DNA from: Branchiostoma floridae
Lineage: Eukaryota; Chordata; Leptocardii; Amphioxiformes; Branchiostomatidae
NCBI RefSeq assembly: GCF_000003815.2
Contig: NC_049979.1
Span: 16,737,933 to 16,801,932, forward strand
Reading direction: 5' to 3'
DNA length: 64,000 nt
Position numbers and translations under genes: made by a program
In this document: positions 59,901 to 64,000 of the stretch, in pieces
Layout: every line of letters starts with the position of its first letter
How positions within the stretch are numbered: the first letter of the stretch is position 1
The notes under the pieces: model-generated
Told to the model about the DNA's origin: nothing
The model's database searches: none
The model's input: only the letters and a program-made list of their open reading frames with translations

Positions 59901-60183
59901 TGGCAAATATCAAAATAACAGTAACCTGTGCCCATGTGTCCTGCAGCCCTGTGCCTTGGACCCTGTACTGGATGACTCGATCATGTTTGCGCACCGTCTG
60001 AAGGCCCTGGGCATCCCGTACAAGCTCCAGGTGGTGGAGGAGCTGTCTCACGGCTTCCTCAACTTCACCTCCATCTGTAAGGAGGCGCGGCAGGCCAACG
60101 ACCTCTGCATCAACAACCTGCTGGAGATGTTGGGCCGCAGACCACGTGGGGGGCGAGTTGCCACGCCCACGAGAAAACTATAG
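50947..60183 (+). CDS. LIPE: Hormone-sensitive lipase, 9 exons, 858 aa
   Basis: This is a neutral lipid esterase (diacylglycerol, cholesteryl and retinyl esters) that acts at the cytosol/lipid-droplet surface. Exons are 50947-51067, 53980-54500, 56102-56338, 56581-56766, 57589-57732, 57899-58043, 58263-58357, 58894-59784 and 59947-60183; phases agree at every junction. Exon 1 adds a Lys/Ala/Glu-rich N-terminus of about 40 residues. The HSL N-terminal domain follows (NGYRSLV, CFYGRC-GFQ, FWNITE). The alpha/beta-hydrolase part has HGGGF (390-394), GDSAGGN with nucleophile Ser464, [15 protein letters not shown], catalytic Asp785 in ALDPVLDDS and His815 in SHGF. Exon 8 (residues 484-780) carries the long Ser/Pro/Glu-rich regulatory insert typical of HSL; I do not see the mammalian RRSVSEA phosphosite in it. 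The exon 7 donor (GTTGGT) is weak. Introns hold a hairpin cluster, a Penelope-like insertion, a MITE and an exon 5 duplicate. An undetected exon in the 643-bp gap is possible but not needed by phase. Confidence 0.93.
51877..52400. repeat. Cluster of short hairpins built on CAGCACT / AGTGCTG
   Basis: Within 490 bp of LIPE intron 1 there are 12 exact AGTGCTG and 9 exact CAGCACT or near-exact copies. They pair into nine hairpins of 21-22 nt with a 7-bp stem and 7-8-nt loop: 51935-51956, 51966-51987, 52018-52039, 52049-52070, 52101-52121, 52164-52185, 52196-52216, 52270-52291 and 52301-52322. Loops are of two kinds, CG(T/G)...CC and GGAA/GGTT types. Spacers vary in length and sequence. A longer direct repeat with AAAGCTTC(A/G)CCTTCCGCACT occurs at about 51879 and 52224. 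The cluster ends 30 bp before an assembly gap. Confidence 0.85.
52431..53073. other. Assembly gap (643 N)
   Basis: Unsequenced stretch in LIPE intron 1, directly after the hairpin cluster, which may itself have caused the gap. Confidence 1.
54681..54730 (-). ncRNA. Hammerhead-ribozyme-like motif
   Basis: On the minus strand CTGACGA (54724-54718) fits the hammerhead core CUGANGA. It is followed by stem II GGATAG/CTATCC around a TGGATT loop, then GAAA, then a small stem III ACG/CGT. One extra A stands between the CUGANGA core and stem II. The 3' half of a second copy lies on the plus strand just after the gap (54892-54920). Hammerheads are known in Penelope-like elements, which supports the element call. 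Cleavage activity is not shown, and stem I is weak by eye. Confidence 0.5.
54792..54891. other. Assembly gap (100 N)
   Basis: This gap of nominal size falls in the middle of the inverted-repeat insertion in LIPE intron 2. The true length of the element is therefore unknown. Confidence 1.
54994..56101. other. Rest of LIPE intron 2
   Basis: AT-rich intronic sequence, with no other gene or repeat recognised. Confidence 0.6.
57105..57179 (+). pseudogene. Duplicated, stop-terminated copy of the start of LIPE exon 5
   Basis: An acceptor-like GCGAACGCCAG is followed in phase 0 by 24 codons and then TAG. The peptide begins PDDLD and contains [17 protein letters not shown] exon 5 begins PEDIS and contains [13 protein letters not shown] in the same place. 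The copy stops before the HGGGF motif and has no GT donor directly after it. It is therefore either a decayed tandem exon duplicate or a poison exon whose inclusion would truncate the lipase before its catalytic Ser. DNA identity with exon 5 is only moderate, so the duplication is old. Confidence 0.65.
58439..58825. mobile_element. MITE followed by a long palindrome in LIPE intron 7
   Basis: TTTATGTCATACC at 58439 and GGTATGACATAAA ending at 58723 form terminal inverted repeats of a 285-bp GC-rich element. Directly next to it, 58727-58757 and 58790-58821 form a near-perfect hairpin of about 31 bp (AATACAACACGGTGTATTCC and its complement). They could be one composite element or a nested insertion. 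Neither codes for protein. Confidence 0.65.
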
Positions 60184-62337
60184 CGTTAGATTATGCTATG
60201 TTACTGTATGATTCTGGGATTTACAGACATGATAGATAGGCTGGAATGTTGATTAACGGTAACTATGGTACATCCATGTACTGGGATACTGGAGTACTCC
60301 TGCTGTAGGGCCAGCCTAGAGCTTTTGGAGTCTATTTTAGCCTGTGTTGTAACCAAGGCCTCCAACAATAGTGTGCATTACTAATATGTTATTTGAACTA
60401 AATCCTGATGTAAACATTGCTAACTTATATATATTGTATTTGAAAAGACTTTGAAGTGACTGATAGTGAAGAATTGAGCCATTTGAAAGCAATATTGAGT
60501 ACCTATTATAATATGTCACAATAATAATATGTTTTGTATAGCAAATCGGTTCTCATATATGACCAGTCAATTTTGCCCAGTGTTACAGTAGAGAGAAAAT
60601 GGTGGTGTAGATTAAATGAGAGAAGTTTATATAAGCAATCAAAAGTATGCATCTAATCAGGTGTACTCAAGAGACATTTTTTATACGTGAAAAATGAACT
60701 GCAACTTTCCCTTTGAAATGGCTGTAACCCAAGAACTGACTTTGAGGTGTGTTTTCTGCTTACTGATTACTGTAGTATACCAGTAGTAGTTTGCAGTTCA
60801 ATTCTGGATTGCAAGAATTGTGGTGTATACTTGCTGTGTTATCTGGCTCACATAAGCATGCGGGCTTCTGTTCCTTGGTGGTGTTTTTCTCCAGTTCAAC
60901 TGTAACAAGGGAGGTGTTACAATTTTTCTGACCAACTACGTCTGAGCTTTCGAATGGAGTAGTCATGAGTGAAACATATTTGGACTATTCCATGTACAAA
61001 TGCTCGCAATATTGTGAAATAACCTGGCCTTAGTTAGAAGTACCTACGTACAAATGTATACTGTTGATGTGGATGATATAGCAGTTTATGACTGCACTAC
61101 AGACTTCTCATTGTATGTTTTATTAGTGTATGAAACAGTGGAAAAATGACAATGCATTCTGAACTTTAGCCGTACTAATCAAGGGCTTAATAATTGTATC
61201 TGATGCTGTGTGATGCAGAGAAATAGTGAAGAACCAAAAGTTGGAGTTTTATTTATTGCATTGTGTAAATGTTGACTCAACTTTGCATTACTCCAAGCAA
61301 AGGTAATACATGCAAGTCAAGTGAAGACATATGCAGTTACATGTAGTATTTTCCCTGAATAAGTTCAGAAACTACAGTTTTTAATAATAACATTGAAGAC
61401 AAGTACATGAACAGTGCAATATGATACTTTTTTGATAGATACGAATTTACGTAGTTCTAGCAGGGATTTTAGGATTCAGCTACGTGTATAAAGGCCTAAA
61501 GCTGTTTGTGTGGAAATAAGGCATAGCTCTAAACTTTAAAGTGTTACAAACATGATGAAAATGAAATGTATAAAACAAGATGACATCATAGACCATTTCT
61601 ATAGATGTGTTGTGTAGAATGTCTTTTGTGGATCAGCTTACATGGCCTGACTATTCTTGGAGCTGGCCAGCCATACACAAGGAAACATGCCAATTGTAAT
61701 GAATGTGTGAAATGATTTCATTTGAAATCTGTGGTACCTATAGTGTACATGGACATACAGTATTTAACTTAAGTAGCAAAAAGACTTGTCAAACATACAT
61801 TTTGGATTGCTGTTTTACTTTTAGTAGCATTGTAGTATGTCCTTGTTTCTGTTAGTCTAAATACAATGGAACTCGGTGTAAACACCTAAAGAAGGGCCAT
61901 AGTAATTTTAGATGGGAAAAAGGGGTGGCTGGCTGTTTGGAATTGAAAACATCCCAGCAGGAAATGTCCATGGCACAGTGCTATTATTCTGTGCTGAATC
62001 CCCTTACCTGTACAGTGATCAGACAAGGACTTACGGTCTGTTCAGATTATAGGAGTACACCTGACTTTCACTCTATTCACTTCTCTTGTGTCTTCAAATG
62101 GTTTTATTCCAATTCTTTTAAAATGATTTGTAATAATCATAATAAAGTACAGCCATACTGTGCCATTTTTCACTTCTCTTATAGCTATTAATTATGTAAG
62201 CCCTTCACTAGGTTGTACTCATCAGGTCCGTTCACTCCAATATTGCCCCTTAGTTTAAAAGAGCATGCATGTACATGTATGTTTAACATTATATCAGTAT
62301 GATTATAACATGCATATGTGAATATACCTCTTTGCTA
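60184..62337 (+). other. LIPE 3' UTR and flank
   Basis: This AT-rich, gene-free stretch follows the LIPE stop codon. A good AATAAA lies at 62141-62146, which would give a 3' UTR of about 2 kb. Earlier cleavage sites are possible. Confidence 0.5.
62141..62146 (+). terminator. Candidate LIPE poly(A) signal
   Basis: AATAAA followed by AT-rich sequence. It is the only full consensus hexamer I noticed between the LIPE stop and the nested element at 62338. Confidence 0.4.
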
Positions 62338-63937
62338 AGGGACCGTACGATATTTATCGGGGGGGGAGGGCTGGTGCATTGGAAGTCGGATCAAAAATTT
62401 TTATGATGGCCCTCCCCCCCATCTCAAAAAATTTTAACGTGACCCTCCCCCTCCACCTAAAAAAAATCAACATGACCCTCCCCCCGACAGGCATCATTAA
62501 ACAGGTAGAAAAACAACCGATAAAATAATCTTAATACAACAAGTATAGACGTCAGGGCACAAGGGCGCCGGCCAGTGTTCTCGCCAGGATTTTTTCACAG
62601 CGTCGGGGCAGGGGTCTGGGGGCATGCTCCCCCGGGAAAATTTGGATTTTCAAACCCTCTAAAACAGAATTTCCTGCAACTTGAGACGAAAATTATGCCC
62701 TTGAGATTGGATGCCGGTTGCCTTTTTTACTCCGGCGTTTTTCAGTAATCGACGTCCGCCCTCTCCCCAAAAATACGTTATAACTATAAGCTCGGGGAAT
62801 CAGCAGTCCGTGATCTGGCCCGGGTATTATTTGTCCAGTCATGTCTATATGAAAATTTTGGGGTTTTGATGCTTCCAAACAGGGCTCTAGCCAGTGAGTT
62901 CGTCAGCCCATGGAAAAATCCTGCCAATTTTTTTCCGGCATTGAATATTAAAAGAATGCCTACCTCGTGCGATCGATGTTGCGCCCTCCCGCATCAAATG
63001 CTAGTAGTTTTTCCAGAGGATAGAATAAACGGCGCCATCACACCTTGTGTTTTTTTTTTCTACTTTGCCCGATGATTTTACTCAAATTTATCGAATCGGT
63101 CGGGTTTTACAAGGCCGCGACGTCATTTTCCACGAGCGTGCGTTTGTTTCGTGCGACCTCAGGTAACCCCGTTTTCGGCGTGAAATCTTTGGCTCACCGC
63201 TGGATTTCTTTTTAAATAGAGTAGAGTAGACCAAGAACGTTATACATTGTACATTATACGAAGGAGGGCGATCTGCTGCATCTTTGGCAGTGATCAGTGC
63301 CGGTGTAGTCTTGAAGGAGTAGCCAGAAAAGACGTGCTGGGCGCTGCGATCGACAGTCCGTCTGGGGAGGGGGGCATGCCGCGGCATGTGCTACGGACGC
63401 CAATGCCAGTGCACAGCCGACTCGATCGACACTTGACAACAATATTGCGGCCCCTTTTTCTGCCGCAAATTTTGTCTTTTTGAAACAAAAGAAATGTTTT
63501 AAATAAAAAATAAAGTGTATAGTTTTGGATTCTTCACGTATTTACCGTGCACCGCTTTTGTAACTTAAATATTTTGGGAAACTCAGCCGAGCCGAGTGCG
63601 TCTTTCCAGAAAAAAATAAGTCTGTAGACGGAATGACGTATGCCTGGCGGGAACACTGGTCCAGGGCAGCGCCACTTTGGGGGGCCTAGGGGGGCAAAGC
63701 CCCCCGGAAGCTCTTGCATTTTAGGCTATTCAGAAGGCTTATTTTATCAGTTTTAGGGCCATGTCAAGATATCAAAACAAAAAGAGTATAAACAATTCTT
63801 TCAAAAAAATTAACATGGCCCTCCCCCCTATCTAAAAAAAATTAACATGGCCCTCCCACCACCGAAAAAAAAATTAACATGGCCCTCCCCCCCTAACGCA
63901 CCAGCCCTCCCCCCCTGATAAATATCGTACAGTCCCT
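62338..63937. mobile_element. Nested inverted-repeat element, 1.6 kb
   Basis: The outer terminal inverted repeats are about 41 bp with three mismatches: AGGGACCGTACGATATTTAT at the left, and the reverse complement of AGGGACTGTACGATATTTAT at the right. Just inside each end are direct tandem repeats with ACATGGCCCTCCCCCC and AAAAAATT words, in the same orientation at both ends. Further in, CCAGTGTTCTCGCCAGG (62572-62588) and CCTGGCGGGAACACTGG (63643-63659) form a second pair of inverted repeats whose CAGTGTTC start resembles hAT ends. No transposase is visible. I could not find a clean target-site duplication for either pair. Confidence 0.7.
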
Positions 63938-64000
63938 AAGAGCATAAAACAGATTCTGACTATAACTTTTTATTTGTTTTCTGAAATGCTCTCTTTCATA

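Overview
The window looks like nuclear DNA of an invertebrate chordate, most probably amphioxus (Branchiostoma). The genes are animal genes. Some have many short exons with consensus GT/AG borders and others are intronless. They lie far apart in AT-rich DNA full of hairpin elements, tRNA-derived SINEs and tandem repeats. The species call is inference from gene families and architecture; no database was searched.

Layout. Positions 1-21,000 hold no gene I can support. They carry dispersed repeats, tandem arrays (56-bp, 10-bp, about 54-bp and 71/45-bp units), MITE-like hairpins and tRNA-derived SINEs. At 21,117-29,173 two intronless muscarinic-type acetylcholine receptor genes lie head to head; their TM1-TM5 halves are almost identical in DNA while the rest has diverged, which points to gene conversion. 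At 34,959-45,068 (minus) a guanylate-binding protein (GBP) can be assembled from 16 exons whose splice phases all agree. It encodes 784 residues with a GTPase domain, helical middle, coiled coil and a C-terminal CVVM prenylation box. Its 3.5-kb first intron holds a complete intronless leucine-rich-repeat/Ig gene on the other strand.

At 47,414-50,397 (minus) a six-exon short-chain dehydrogenase of the SDR16C/RDHE2 type (301 aa) lies head to head, about 550 bp away, with a nine-exon hormone-sensitive lipase gene (LIPE, plus, 50,947-60,183, 858 aa). Retinoid/steroid oxidation and neutral-lipid hydrolysis may therefore share a promoter region, but that is inference. The LIPE introns hold a cluster of short hairpins, a Penelope-like insertion with a hammerhead-ribozyme-like motif, a MITE/palindrome composite and a stop-terminated duplicate of part of exon 5. 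The window ends with a 1.6-kb nested inverted-repeat element.

Three assembly gaps (100, 643 and 100 N) fall between the SDR and LIPE genes and inside LIPE introns. All exon coordinates were read by eye from splice consensus, frame continuity and family homology. They are predictions without transcript support.
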